A DNA stretch of 64,000 nucleotides, from the NCBI GenBank assembly GCA_026986775.1, contig JALSNX010000003.1:1-64000 (forward strand), in the 5' to 3' direction. Origin of the DNA: Caldifarciminota bacterium (GTDB lineage Bacteria; Hydrothermota; Hydrothermia; UBA1063; CAJXJZ01). This document shows positions 32,547 to 41,681 of the stretch, one piece after another. The translations under genes were made by a program, and so were the position numbers. The stretch's first letter is position 1, and each line of letters starts with the position of its first letter. Below the pieces are notes generated by a model that saw only the letters and a list, made by a program, of their open reading frames with translations, did no database searches and had not been told where the DNA came from.

Positions 32547-33605
32547 ATGCACCTCATAGGTTTACTTGCCTCATTGTATTTCTTTTTTGTTAGTATAGAA
32601 CTTATTGCTGGAGGGTTTAAACTCTTCGGCAAAGACCTCGCTCACGCCATCATGGGATATACCACTAATCCGCTTGTCTCTCTCCATAGGTGTTCTCGCC
32701 ACTGCACTGGTTCAGTCTTCTTCATCCACAACCTTTTTATTGGTCGGTATGGTGGCAGCCGGTACAATTCCCATAAGGCATGCTTTCCTGTTGTTATGGG
32801 GGCCAACATAGGGACAACAGTTACAAATATGCTTGTATCTATAGGCCATATAACAAAGTGAGAGGAGTTCAAAAAGGCAATGGCGGCAGCCACGGTTCAT
32901 GACTTTTTCAATCTGCTTTCGGTCATTATACTGTTTCCACTTGAGCTGATATTTCATCCCATAGAGAGAACCGCCCGCTTTTTTACCGGAGTCCTGGGTA
33001 ATATTGGAGGGTTTAGGCTGTTGTCTCCTGTGAAAGTAATTGTAAAGCTAGCAGTGCACGAGATTATTCATCTTTTACACAAAAATCCAGTTATGGTGGA
33101 GATAGATGAAATCGTACTCCTTTTTGTCTCTCTTAAGTTTCTGACGGATATAATAAAAAAAGTGGCTCTTAAAAGAATTGAAGCATATATAGATGAGTTT
33201 CTCTTCAAAACTCCGGGACGGGCATTTCCGCTGGGGCTTATCCTTACATCACTGGTCCAGTCAAGCTCTGTGACAATATCACTTGACGTACCCTTTGCTA
33301 CTGCAGGTCTTCTCACACTTGAGGAGGTCTTTCCCTACACCCATGGTGCCAATGTGGGCACAACAGTTACGGCTATAATGGCTGCACTAATTACAAAGGA
33401 CCCGCATGCAATTACCGTTTCCTTCTCCCACCTTTTCTTCAACCTTTACGGGATTTTGATAGTGTATTCCCTTCTTAAAAGAATACCGTTGAGACTTGCC
33501 AGGGGATTATCCTCACTGGCAGTGAGCAAAAAACCACTTGTACTTTTGTATATCATCGTGACTTTCTATCTTATTCCGTTTATAATATTTATAACAGGGA
33601 GGTAA
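32547..33605 (+). pseudogene. Na/Pi cotransporter (NptA/PF02690 type), broken by two frameshifts and one stop
   Basis: The conceptual product is about 353 residues of a polytopic sodium/phosphate symporter. Frame 1 gives IELIAGGFKLFGKDLAHAIMGYTTNPL. The sequence then continues in another frame (SIGVLATALVQSSSSTTFLLVG) and returns to the first (VVMGANIGTTVTNML). The shifts fit loss of a TC unit near 32675-32684 and of one C near 32784-32789. An in-frame TGA (32859-32861) falls where HITK-R-EEFKKAMAAATVHD expects Arg. The second half from ATG 32880 is intact, with another QSSS and a second GANVGTTVT motif. A split gene or assembly errors are the alternatives. phoU follows directly. Confidence 0.8.
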
Positions 33606-33607
33606 TG

Positions 33608-34276
33608 ATGGCTTTTAAAAAGATACTTGAATTTTTAAAAGGTAAAAATGTTCTTGAAGAGGTTAAAAATGAAACCCTTACCATGTTAAAGGAAACAAAG
33701 AGTATGTATCAGGAGGTTAATGGTTTTCTTTTTGACAGGATTAACATAGATGTTGATGTGTATCAGATAGATAAAAAGGTCAACAAAACAGAGATTGATA
33801 TAAGAAAAAAGATACTTGAGCATCTTGTTTTTTCCAGTGATAAGAGTGAACTTGTTCCTTCTCTTATCATAACGAGCATAGTAATAGACATTGAAAGAAT
33901 AGGCGATTATTGTAAAAACATGTTTGAACTTGTAAAATTATATCCTGATGAGTTAAAGGGACATAGCCTTATTGATGAACTGAGGAGGATTGCAGAACGT
34001 ATAGAAAGGGAATTTGACCTTACCTATTATGGTCTCATGGAGGGTGATAAAGAGAAGGCGGAAGAAGTAATGAGAATTCATGGAGAAATAGGAAAGAGAT
34101 GCGACGGAATTCCAGAAGAAGTACTAAAAGATGATACTATAGACAAAAAGACAGGAGTCATACTTGTTCTTCTCGCAAGGTATTTAAAGCGTGTAAGCGC
34201 CCATCTGTGGAACATATCTTCAAGTGTTATAAACCCATTTCCTAAAATAGGCTATCATCCGGACAGTAAATTTTAA
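33608..34276 (+). CDS. PhoU-like phosphate-uptake regulator
   Basis: A 222-residue all-helical protein with the three-helix-bundle pattern of PhoU, including VIDIERIGDYCKNMFEL, the metal-binding E..RIGD..KN motif. In operons with Na/Pi symporters, PhoU-like proteins are thought to control uptake. ATG 33608 is preferred over 33605 because GGGAGG needs the extra spacing. The gene is intact although the transporter upstream is broken. Confidence 0.8.
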   Translation: MAFKKILEFLKGKNVLEEVKNETLTMLKETKSMYQEVNGFLFDRINIDVDVYQIDKKVNKTEIDIRKKILEHLVFSSDKSELVPSLIITSIVIDIERIGDYCKNMFELVKLYPDELKGHSLIDELRRIAERIEREFDLTYYGLMEGDKEKAEEVMRIHGEIGKRCDGIPEEVLKDDTIDKKTGVILVLLARYLKRVSAHLWNISSSVINPFPKIGYHPDSKF

Positions 34277-34289
34277 CAGGAGGTTTTAA

Positions 34290-35546
34290 ATGGTAAAAAG
34301 GACCATTATCGTGCTGGGTCTCATATTTATGTTTTCTTGCTCAAGAAAGAAGGAGCCGTATTATCTGTTTCATATTGGAAGGGACGCAGTTGTAACTGAT
34401 AGCGCAGGAAAGGTTTTGCGAGATACATTCTATTCAAGGGTAAATCTTGGATACTCCTATGAAATGATTAAAGGTAAAGATACGGTATTTGTTCCCAGAT
34501 ACGTTACCACAGTTGACTGGAGCAGGGGGCTTCAAATCAGGATGTTTGCAGGTATGGCTGCAATAAATCCAGAAAACCTTGCCCTTATATTGAATTTTTC
34601 GCCCAGGAAACTTACTTATATGAAGGCTAACTTCCAGCTAATTCCGGAGGATTTTGTGGATATTTACAGGGTAAATGACGGATATGTGATTTTCACCACC
34701 ATGAATATATATCACACGGATTTTAAGGGTAATGAAAAAAACATGAAAGAGGTTTATACTTCTAAAGAGTTTTACGGTTTTTCCATCCAATCAGTGCATA
34801 GAATAGGCCCAGAGAAGTTTCTTATACTTGGGGGTAATAAATTCGGAATCTTCAATTCACAGGCGGACTCTTTGATAGTTATAAAGCCCCAGAGACCTTC
34901 CTCGCCAGCTTTCTTTGTAGGAGGGAAAATATACAGGCTTGAAATGTTGGTGTTTGGTCCATATAAGGCAAAATATGTGCTCTGTGAGTATAATCAAGGT
35001 GGGGTTCTTGTAGATTCAATAAGAATGTCTGTTTTTGACAATCAATACAGACTTAAACCCTATGTTTTTGGAAATAGGCTTTATATTATGAGTGAAAAAG
35101 CTATTTATGAATTAAACACAAAGGATTACTCTGTTATAAAGAAACTGGCTCTACCTGTAGAATATGATAGTCTCTGGAATGTTGGTAACGGGTTTGTAGT
35201 ATATTCAAGAAAGAAAAATCAAATAGCCAGAATACCAGAAGATTTAAGTGATGTGAAGGTTATTGCAAATAATGTTAGCTGTGAAGGAATTTACGTATCG
35301 CCCACAATTATTTCCTGTAGAAGGGGAGATAGCACATATGTTTATAGCCCAAGCTTCAAACCAATTTCAGTTTACGAAAATGTGCTCTTCGTGAAAGGTG
35401 ATTTTATCGGAACAAGGATTAAAGACACCCTGATTATTTACCGAAAGAGCGATACTTTCCTGAAAATAGCCTCACCATATTATTCCTATCAGAGAAAGCT
35501 TCAGGAAGAGGAGGAGAAAAGTAAAGAAAAGGATACAAAGGAGTAG
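34290..35546 (+). CDS. Lipoprotein of unknown function, propeller-like
   Basis: A 418-residue lipoprotein with signal MVKRTIIVLGLIFMFSC. The mature part is beta-rich with repeated short strands (YRVNDGYVIFTTMN, GFVVYSRKKNQIARIPEDL, CEGIYVSPTIISC) suggesting a six-bladed propeller such as the 6-bladed NHL/TolB type. I do not recognise a family. The C-terminus is highly charged (EEEEKSKEKDTKE). AGGAGG precedes ATG and glnA begins five bases after its stop. Confidence 0.6.
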   Translation: MVKRTIIVLGLIFMFSCSRKKEPYYLFHIGRDAVVTDSAGKVLRDTFYSRVNLGYSYEMIKGKDTVFVPRYVTTVDWSRGLQIRMFAGMAAINPENLALILNFSPRKLTYMKANFQLIPEDFVDIYRVNDGYVIFTTMNIYHTDFKGNEKNMKEVYTSKEFYGFSIQSVHRIGPEKFLILGGNKFGIFNSQADSLIVIKPQRPSSPAFFVGGKIYRLEMLVFGPYKAKYVLCEYNQGGVLVDSIRMSVFDNQYRLKPYVFGNRLYIMSEKAIYELNTKDYSVIKKLALPVEYDSLWNVGNGFVVYSRKKNQIARIPEDLSDVKVIANNVSCEGIYVSPTIISCRRGDSTYVYSPSFKPISVYENVLFVKGDFIGTRIKDTLIIYRKSDTFLKIASPYYSYQRKLQEEEEKSKEKDTKE

Positions 35547-35551
35547 CGGTT

Positions 35552-36874
35552 ATGGATATAATTGAAGTAAAAGAACTTATAAATAGTGATGATATAAGGA
35601 TGGTTGACATTCGCTTTTTTGACATTTTTGGTAAGATGAAACACGTTACCGTATCTTCTTCCTATTTTGCCAGAGCAATGGAAAAAGGTGTTGGAATTGA
35701 TGGCTCAAGTATTCCGGGATTTGCCTCTATTTCAAATAGTGACATGAGACTAAAGCCTGACTTAAGCACAGCCTTTATGGACCCAATGCATGAGGGTGTA
35801 CTGGCTGTTTTTGGAGATGTATATTTATCTTCAGAGGAGAAGATTTTTGACAGATATCCGCGGCATGTACTTAAAAAAGCATTGCTTTATGCGAGAGAGG
35901 AGAAAATTGCTGATGATTTCTTTGCCCTTGGAGAACTTGAATTTTATCTTTTTAAGGATATAAAATTTGATGATGACTTTTTCATACTTGACTACAGCGA
36001 GGAACTTCACATGGAGAAGGGCTATCATGTTGCGGAACCGGATGATTCCCTTTTTGAACTCAGAAATACTGTTATGGAAGTGCTTGAAGAACTGGAGATA
36101 ATGGTGAAGTATCACCATCATGAGGTTGGAACCAGAAGTCAACACGAAATAGAGCTTTCTTTTGCTCCAGTGCTTAATATGGCAGACTATGTGGAGATAG
36201 CCAAGTATCTTATTAAAGAAGTTGCCAGAGATTTTGAACTTTACGCCACCTTTATGCCAAAGCCGATTTATGGAGAGCCGGGTTCTGGGCTTCATTTTCA
36301 CCTGTATCCATTTAAAAATGGAGTAAACTTATTTTCAATGCGGGGTGGTAAACTCAACAGCACAGCAAGGTATTTTATAGGAGGTATCTTAAAGCATGCG
36401 AAAAGTCTTACTGCTTTTACCAATCCATCCACAAATTCTTACAAAAGGCTCATGTCTGGCTTTGAAGCACCTTTCGCAATAAATTACTCCATTGCCAACA
36501 GGTCAAGTGCGATAAGAATACCCGGGTATGTGGACAAGAAGAATATTGATATAGAATATAGACCACCTGATGCTACTATGAATACCTATTTTGGACTTGC
36601 GGCCATCTTAATGGCTGGTATTGATGGTATAAAAAATAAAATGGACCCTGGCAATCCTGTTGAAGCCAACGTTTATGAGAACATGGACAGTTTTGAAAGG
36701 CTGCCTGAAACTCTATGTAAAGCACTGGATGAGCTTGAGAAAGACCATGAGTATCTACTAAAAGGTGAAGTATTTACAGAGGAACTGATAAATATCTGGA
36801 TAGCACTTAAAAGAAAAGAGTACAGAGAAATAAGCCTGAGACCTGTTCCAGCAGAATTCAGATTGTATTTTTAG
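35552..36874 (+). CDS. glnA: Glutamine synthetase type I
   Basis: A 440-residue enzyme making glutamine from glutamate, ammonia and ATP. Visible motifs: DGSSIPGFASI near residue 50, GELEFYLF near 128, the active-site block EVGTRSQHEIELSF, GSGLHFHL, and NRSSAIRIPGY. The length fits GSI-alpha. The Tyr adenylylation motif of the beta subtype was not seen, so direct feedback control is likelier. Some positions near the substrate region are unusual (SGFEAPFAINYS where PGYEAPV.IAWS is common). Downstream of the unknown lipoprotein in the same operon. Confidence 0.93.
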   Translation: MDIIEVKELINSDDIRMVDIRFFDIFGKMKHVTVSSSYFARAMEKGVGIDGSSIPGFASISNSDMRLKPDLSTAFMDPMHEGVLAVFGDVYLSSEEKIFDRYPRHVLKKALLYAREEKIADDFFALGELEFYLFKDIKFDDDFFILDYSEELHMEKGYHVAEPDDSLFELRNTVMEVLEELEIMVKYHHHEVGTRSQHEIELSFAPVLNMADYVEIAKYLIKEVARDFELYATFMPKPIYGEPGSGLHFHLYPFKNGVNLFSMRGGKLNSTARYFIGGILKHAKSLTAFTNPSTNSYKRLMSGFEAPFAINYSIANRSSAIRIPGYVDKKNIDIEYRPPDATMNTYFGLAAILMAGIDGIKNKMDPGNPVEANVYENMDSFERLPETLCKALDELEKDHEYLLKGEVFTEELINIWIALKRKEYREISLRPVPAEFRLYF

Positions 36875-36903
36875 AAGATAAATTTAATGTGAAGTAAAAG
36901 ATT

Positions 36904-38343
36904 ATGAACTCTGAATTGGGTCATACTCGGTCCAAAACAGTACTGTATTTAGAATACTTGATTGTATTTATACTTTTCTGGGTATATCATGAGTTTTCAA
37001 AATTTTTTATATATCATTCACATATAAGGGTACAAATTTCTCCTGAAGCAGCGCCTTTATTTGGCGTTGTAGTGAATGTTGCTCCTTTTAAATTAAGGTG
37101 GCTGTTATCTCCATTTATAGCATATTTTGAACTTTTATTTTTTAGCCTCCTAATATATAAAAACAAGTTAAGTAGATTGGGTAGTTTTTTATTTGCATTG
37201 TTTTTTGTTGAACTTGTAGTTAATGTTGGCATAGAATTTACTGATATTTGGAGATTCCCGATTATATCTTTACATGGCGCTTCTCAATACATAAATGATG
37301 TTAATAAATTTAATAATTTGAGTGATATTCTAAAAAATTATGTGTCTAAAATGTATTTTCTGACCACTCATTCTGGAACACATCCGCCGGGTCCCGTGAT
37401 TTTAATGTGGATTGTCACGAAATTATTTGGGTTCAGTCATTTAGTAAAAATAGCTTTTATATTACTTTTTGAACCTTTTACTGCGTTTTATCTTTATTTT
37501 TTAGGTAAGGAGTTATACACAGAGAAAGTCTCTCTATATGCAGTTCTTTTATATATAGTTTCTCCAAGTATAGTGATGTATGGTTTTGCTTCTATGGATG
37601 CGGTGTTTGCTGTATTTTTGGTTGGAACGCTTTATTACTTTATCAAAAGCATGGTAACAGTAGATGAAAGCAGATGGAGATATATAGCTGGTATTTTCTT
37701 TGTTGTATCCAGTATGTTGACTTTTGCATCAAGTTTTTTAGTAATGTATTTTTTCTTTTTTACAATATTAACATATTTTCTGAACAGGGAATATTATGTT
37801 AGATCATTGAAAACATTTATAACTATTATATTGATGTTTATTTCAGTACTATTGTTTTTAAAGTTCTTCTTTCATTTTGATTATGTGGCCTGTCTTCTTG
37901 AAGCAATGAAAATAGATGCATATGGTAGTTTACATCATTCGGGTTGTGGTACAGGTTTTGAATCTCCAGAAAGGTATTTTTTTATAAGTTTTTCTAATCT
38001 CTTTGCTTTTTTTATCGGTATGGGGATACCTGGCATTACTTTATGGTTCCGTGAATTATGGTCCATTGCTTTTGGAAAAAGACGTGTACGTATATTTGAG
38101 ATTACAGACGTATTTATTATATCTTTTATAGTTACTTTGCTTTTGAATGCATTTGGTGGCCTGTATACTTTAGAAACAGAGAGAATATGGATGTTTTTGT
38201 CTCCTTTTATAATACTTCCAGCTGCGAAAAATTTCACAAATTACCTTGAGAAGGTTAAATTTAAAGCAGAACCTTTCCTTACAATTACACTTGCATTCAT
38301 TCAGACCCTGCTTTTAGAAATTTTACTGTATACTCTCTGGTAA
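36904..38343 (+). CDS. AT-rich GT-C family membrane glycosyltransferase-like protein
   Basis: A 479-residue polytopic protein with about 11 hydrophobic helices. The periplasmic loop around residues 115-170 (GASQYINDVNKF, TTHSGTHPPGPVIL) resembles the HxxPPG-type loop of GT-C/PMT-ArnT-like transferases, which use polyprenyl-phosphate sugars. Acceptor and donor are unknown. The base composition is clearly more AT-rich than neighbours, with many TTT, TTA and ATA codons, suggesting transfer. No good Shine-Dalgarno precedes ATG 36904. Confidence 0.6.
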   Translation: MNSELGHTRSKTVLYLEYLIVFILFWVYHEFSKFFIYHSHIRVQISPEAAPLFGVVVNVAPFKLRWLLSPFIAYFELLFFSLLIYKNKLSRLGSFLFALFFVELVVNVGIEFTDIWRFPIISLHGASQYINDVNKFNNLSDILKNYVSKMYFLTTHSGTHPPGPVILMWIVTKLFGFSHLVKIAFILLFEPFTAFYLYFLGKELYTEKVSLYAVLLYIVSPSIVMYGFASMDAVFAVFLVGTLYYFIKSMVTVDESRWRYIAGIFFVVSSMLTFASSFLVMYFFFFTILTYFLNREYYVRSLKTFITIILMFISVLLFLKFFFHFDYVACLLEAMKIDAYGSLHHSGCGTGFESPERYFFISFSNLFAFFIGMGIPGITLWFRELWSIAFGKRRVRIFEITDVFIISFIVTLLLNAFGGLYTLETERIWMFLSPFIILPAAKNFTNYLEKVKFKAEPFLTITLAFIQTLLLEILLYTLW

Positions 38344-38439
38344 GTAATTCATTTCATAAACTCATAGTTCCAGCCAGATTCAATTTTGTATTTACACATG
38401 TCTTTTATAGTGTAATTATTTTTGAGGAATAGCGTGTTT

Positions 38440-38468
38440 TTGAATATACACCGGTTTTGCATTATTAT
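38440..38468 (+). promoter_or_regulatory. Promoter TTGAAT-17-TATTAT of rpmA
   Basis: TTGAAT (38440-38445) and TATTAT (38463-38468), spacer 17, predict a start at about 38475. The 17-base leader carries AAGGAGG before ATG 38492. Confidence 0.65.
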
Positions 38469-38491
38469 TTTAAACCACAAGGAGGAAAGCA

Positions 38492-38749
38492 ATGGCACAT
38501 AAAAAAGGAATGGGTTCAACGAGAAATGGTAGAGATTCTATTTCCAAGAGGCTTGGCATTAAAAAATATGCGGGTCAGATTGTCAGGGCTGGAAATATCC
38601 TTGTAAGACAGCGTGGGACACATTTTCATCCTGGCTATAATGTTAAAAGAGGCGGAGATGACACCCTCTTTGCTCTCAAAGATGGCAAAGTGGTGTTTGA
38701 GAGGCGTAAAAACAGAATCTATGTGTCTGTTTATCCCCTGAATGCGTAA
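38492..38749 (+). CDS. rpmA: Ribosomal protein bL27
   Basis: An 85-residue large-subunit protein with the signature [16 protein letters not shown] and [24 protein letters not shown]. The N-terminal tail reaches the peptidyl-transferase centre. There is no partner rplU (bL21) upstream, where it is usually found. Met replaces the common Gly at position 7. Its 3' end forms the left arm of a terminator. Confidence 0.97.
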   Translation: MAHKKGMGSTRNGRDSISKRLGIKKYAGQIVRAGNILVRQRGTHFHPGYNVKRGGDDTLFALKDGKVVFERRKNRIYVSVYPLNA

Positions 38750-38777
38750 AATCATTCAGGGGTTTTTATTTTTTTTT
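38735..38777 (+). terminator. Terminator of rpmA embedded in the next gene's signal-peptide codons
   Basis: CCCCTGAATG (38735-38744) and CATTCAGGGG (38753-38762) make a perfect 10-bp stem with an 8-base loop, followed by TTTTTATTTTTTTTT. The stem starts in the last codons of rpmA. The T tract encodes the FLFFF core of the next protein's signal peptide. Confidence 0.92.
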
Positions 38778-39266
38778 ATTTCCGCTCTATCTTGTAAGGT
38801 TTATAACCCTTTCAATTTTCCAGTTGCTGGTGATTTGCCGGATACTAATACTCCATTAAATGTAGTTTATACGTTACGCCAGGCTTATATATCCCGTGAC
38901 CTTGTGCTTTATCTTTCCTGTCTCCACAGAGATTCTTTTAGATTTTATTTTAACCCCCAGGATACGGTGGTGCAGAGAATACTTGAGGTTGATCTCGGTA
39001 TAGATTCCCTTGTATGGGGGTTTGAGGAGGAAAAGAAAGCCACCGAGGCTCTGTTTGAGCTTTCAAGAAGCATTTATCTTGAATACCTTAATCCCGTAGG
39101 GTTTTATAGCGATGACAGTATGATATTCTACTTTATGGCGAACTATTATATGGTAATAGCTGAGGCGGATAATTCATCAGATATAGCAGAAGGAAAACTA
39201 CTCTTTGAACTGCGAAAATTCAATGGACACTGGTATATAATAAGATGGGAAGATTATCCCCTTTGA
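38742..39266 (+). CDS. Lipoprotein of unknown function, start overlapped by rpmA terminator
   Basis: A 174-residue lipoprotein with signal [18 protein letters not shown]. The mature part ([25 protein letters not shown], then [21 protein letters not shown]) has the helix-then-curved-sheet look of NTF2-like proteins common among lipoproteins of this lineage, but no family is certain. ATG 38742 overlaps the rpmA stop by eight bases and no separate Shine-Dalgarno is seen. Expression must pass a strong terminator made of its own first codons, so it would be a minor read-through product or controlled. Confidence 0.7.
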   Translation: MRKIIQGFLFFFISALSCKVYNPFNFPVAGDLPDTNTPLNVVYTLRQAYISRDLVLYLSCLHRDSFRFYFNPQDTVVQRILEVDLGIDSLVWGFEEEKKATEALFELSRSIYLEYLNPVGFYSDDSMIFYFMANYYMVIAEADNSSDIAEGKLLFELRKFNGHWYIIRWEDYPL

Positions 39267-39267
39267 T

Positions 39268-40344
39268 TTAAGTAACTATCCTTACACCGTCTCCTTCTAC
39301 AATAACTGTACATTCCTTTTTTACAACTCCCTCTGGAAGTATTAAAGGTGCATGAACCATTGCAAGAACCATACCCTCTTTTATTTCCTGAAATCTGTGC
39401 TGTACTACAATTGTCGTAATGGGGTCTTCTTCAATCAAAAGACCCACTCCATGAGTATACCCCTTTATATAAAACTCGCTCATCTGGTGATTTTCATAGA
39501 TTTTTTCTATTTCCTTTTCTATATGTATGAATTTTTTTCCGGGTTTTGTTTCATCAAGCGCATAATCAAAAGCCTCTTCCATGGCATATAAAGCCCTCCT
39601 TGCCTTTTCTGACACTTTTCCTATAGGAAAACTGCGGGATGTATTTACATAGTAATCGTTATAATCAGCACCTATTACCACTGAAACTATCTGTCCCTCT
39701 TCAACATAAATGTCCCTCATGGGTTCTGCGTGAATTCGTGGAATTGCCGAGACGTACACCTGTGGAGCCTCACTCCCCTCAAGCATCAGTTCATGAATAA
39801 TTGCAGCTGCAATTTCAAGTTCGGTTTTACCTTCTTTTACAACTTCTTTTGCTACTTCTCTTCCAGTTGCCGCTATCTCACCGGCCCTTTCTATTGCCTT
39901 CAGTTCCCATTTATCTTTAATTTTACGCATTTCCATAATGATTGAGTGTATATCTTTAATAACCACCTTTGGGTTCAGTCTCTGAAATACTGCCAGGAAT
40001 AACATAAAAGAATCACGTTCCACAGTGTATTCAAGGCCCACTGTATGATAGTTGTTTTTCTTTATCCATCCAGTAACATAGGACATGAGTTTTTCAGCAT
40101 TCTTGTATTCAACAACGTTTTTAATCCACGAGCGCTTCAAAAATCCCTCTTTTTCGTTTTTGACTACCATTACCACAGGTTCCCCTTCTTCTGGAATTAA
40201 AAGAGCAGGTCTCAGCCATCTTGTTCCGGTGAAATAGGTATATGATGAGAGAGCCCGAATAATGGCGCCATCTATCCCGGACTCCCTCATCAATTTTTGA
40301 AACCTCTTTACCCTTTCTCTATAAACTTCTTCCGGAAAATGCAT
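39268..40344 (-). CDS. M24-fold (pita-bread) protein lacking most metal ligands
   Basis: A 358-residue protein with a creatinase-like N-terminal domain (1-145) and an M24 C-terminal domain (146-358). The usual five ligands are Asp, Asp, His, Glu, Glu. Here the pair spaced 11 apart reads Val223 and Asn234 (in GADYNDYYVNTSRSF), His298 is kept (YTHGVG), the first Glu is lost in MVHAP, and Glu344 is kept. A two-metal aminopeptidase is therefore unlikely. Metal-free creatinase, which shares this fold, is a precedent for other chemistry. ATG 40344 is chosen because it follows the upstream stop by four bases; a longer frame overlaps that gene heavily. Confidence 0.75.
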   Translation of the reverse strand: MHFPEEVYRERVKRFQKLMRESGIDGAIIRALSSYTYFTGTRWLRPALLIPEEGEPVVMVVKNEKEGFLKRSWIKNVVEYKNAEKLMSYVTGWIKKNNYHTVGLEYTVERDSFMLFLAVFQRLNPKVVIKDIHSIIMEMRKIKDKWELKAIERAGEIAATGREVAKEVVKEGKTELEIAAAIIHELMLEGSEAPQVYVSAIPRIHAEPMRDIYVEEGQIVSVVIGADYNDYYVNTSRSFPIGKVSEKARRALYAMEEAFDYALDETKPGKKFIHIEKEIEKIYENHQMSEFYIKGYTHGVGLLIEEDPITTIVVQHRFQEIKEGMVLAMVHAPLILPEGVVKKECTVIVEGDGVRIVT

Positions 40345-40348
40345 TGTT

Positions 40349-41680
40349 CTAATTCCAGTCAAGTAGTCTCTTCTGTCCTTCAAGTTTTCTGATTCTGGAC
40401 ACTTCCTGTGTGACCTCAAGTGTTCCTCTGTAATTTCCTTTCTCGTCTCTGATAGCATAATAAGTAATGTATACAAATTTCGGGCCCATTTGAATCCAGA
40501 ACTCTGCTGTATCTCTTTCACCGCTTTTAAATGCATTCAGTATTTTGTTAACTATATAAACGCTTTTGGGTGGGTGACATAGTTGCACAGGCCTACCTAT
40601 GATTGAAGGCGACCTTGGGAATATCCTGTCTCCGCCCGAGTAAAATTTTACCCTGTCATTCTCATCTATGTAAGTTACATCAACGGGTAAATGTTTAAAT
40701 ATCATATCAACAAGTTGGGGATTTAAAAAGCCCACATTCACTTCAAAATCACCATCTTTCTTAATTTCGTAATTATCCGGGAGAAGCTCCACGTTATTTT
40801 TCTTAAACTCATCTTTCATATGCTGCGGAATCTTTGATAGCATATCTTCCGCTTTGAAACCTGAAAGCTCATGAGGGTATATGGGGCTTGCATCTGGCTT
40901 CCACTCATCTTTCACTTTTATGCCATAGTATCCAAACTGAGGCTCCTGTAGTTTTATAGCAACCCATTCGCCTTCAGAGAGGAGTGTTTTCAGTGTAGGG
41001 TAAAGTATGTTATTTTCTCTGAATACCATGTCAACGAGAGCTGTAGAGAGGTCTCTTGCAAGTCTTGTAAGTTCTTCTATAGCCTTTTGATCCTCCGGGT
41101 TGATCTTCTCAAGAAGATTCAGTAGTTTTTTAATCATCACTCTTATTTCATCATGTTTCCTCCATAACACCTGTGATACGGCAGAAAGGCCTCTTTTTTC
41201 TATGTGTGGGAAGATTACCATTTCTTCTCTATCATAATGGGTATAGTAAATTGACTTTATTTTGCTGGCAATTTCTCTTACTGTATTGAGTATATTCTCT
41301 ATATCTTTTCTGTCTTTCACTTTTTCCAGTGTTGCACTGTAAAGTCCAAGCATCTCAGCATCCTTTGTAATTTGCTCATTCTCAAGGGCCAGTGTTTTGA
41401 GGGGGTGTCCATCAGGTATATCGTCTATTTTCAGGGCATTCTGTACTGCCTCTCTGAAAATAAGGACATGAAGATCACACAGTTTTGCAATCTCCGATGC
41501 CTTGAGACCTTCTTTAACCAGTTCCTGTTCTATAAGTGGAATTTCAAGAGGACTCACGTTTTTTAATACTCCTTTAAATTTCTCCTTAAGCTCCTCTGGA
41601 CTTTTCCCGTGATGAAGTTCCCTTATGATGTCTTTCAGGAGCTTCTTCTTATACTCTGTGTTGTTTAAAAATTCAGACAT
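40349..41680 (-). CDS. DUF438 - hemerythrin (HHE) - PAS sensor protein
   Basis: A 443-residue cytosolic protein in three parts: DUF438 (about 8-75, HHGKSPEELKEKFKGVL), a hemerythrin-like HHE domain (about 90-240, with HYDREEMVIFPHIE, WRKHDEI and ENNILYPTL), and a PAS domain (about 305-435, LPVDVTYIDENDRVKFYSGGDRIFPRSPSIIGR). This architecture is known and is thought to sense oxygen, NO or redox through the diiron site and PAS pocket. ATG 41680 has AAAGGAGGT. It follows the Rrf2 gene with one base between and precedes the M24-fold gene. Confidence 0.88.
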   Translation of the reverse strand: MSEFLNNTEYKKKLLKDIIRELHHGKSPEELKEKFKGVLKNVSPLEIPLIEQELVKEGLKASEIAKLCDLHVLIFREAVQNALKIDDIPDGHPLKTLALENEQITKDAEMLGLYSATLEKVKDRKDIENILNTVREIASKIKSIYYTHYDREEMVIFPHIEKRGLSAVSQVLWRKHDEIRVMIKKLLNLLEKINPEDQKAIEELTRLARDLSTALVDMVFRENNILYPTLKTLLSEGEWVAIKLQEPQFGYYGIKVKDEWKPDASPIYPHELSGFKAEDMLSKIPQHMKDEFKKNNVELLPDNYEIKKDGDFEVNVGFLNPQLVDMIFKHLPVDVTYIDENDRVKFYSGGDRIFPRSPSIIGRPVQLCHPPKSVYIVNKILNAFKSGERDTAEFWIQMGPKFVYITYYAIRDEKGNYRGTLEVTQEVSRIRKLEGQKRLLDWN

Positions 41681-41681
41681 T

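Noticed and set aside
32605-32811. Separate 68-codon protein inside the Na/Pi region
   Set aside because: Its residues (TALVQSSSSTTFLLVG) are the missing middle of the cotransporter in a shifted frame, so it belongs to the broken gene.
32859-32861. TGA as a sense codon (recoding)
   Set aside because: Many intact genes in the window end in TGA, and the same gene also carries two frameshifts, so decay or sequence error is simpler.
35831-36301. 156-codon minus-strand frame
   Set aside because: Antisense to glnA, whose motifs are conserved.
39268-40536. Longer M24-fold start at 40536
   Set aside because: The added 64 residues overlap the PAS-domain gene in another frame; ATG 40344 follows that gene's stop by four bases.
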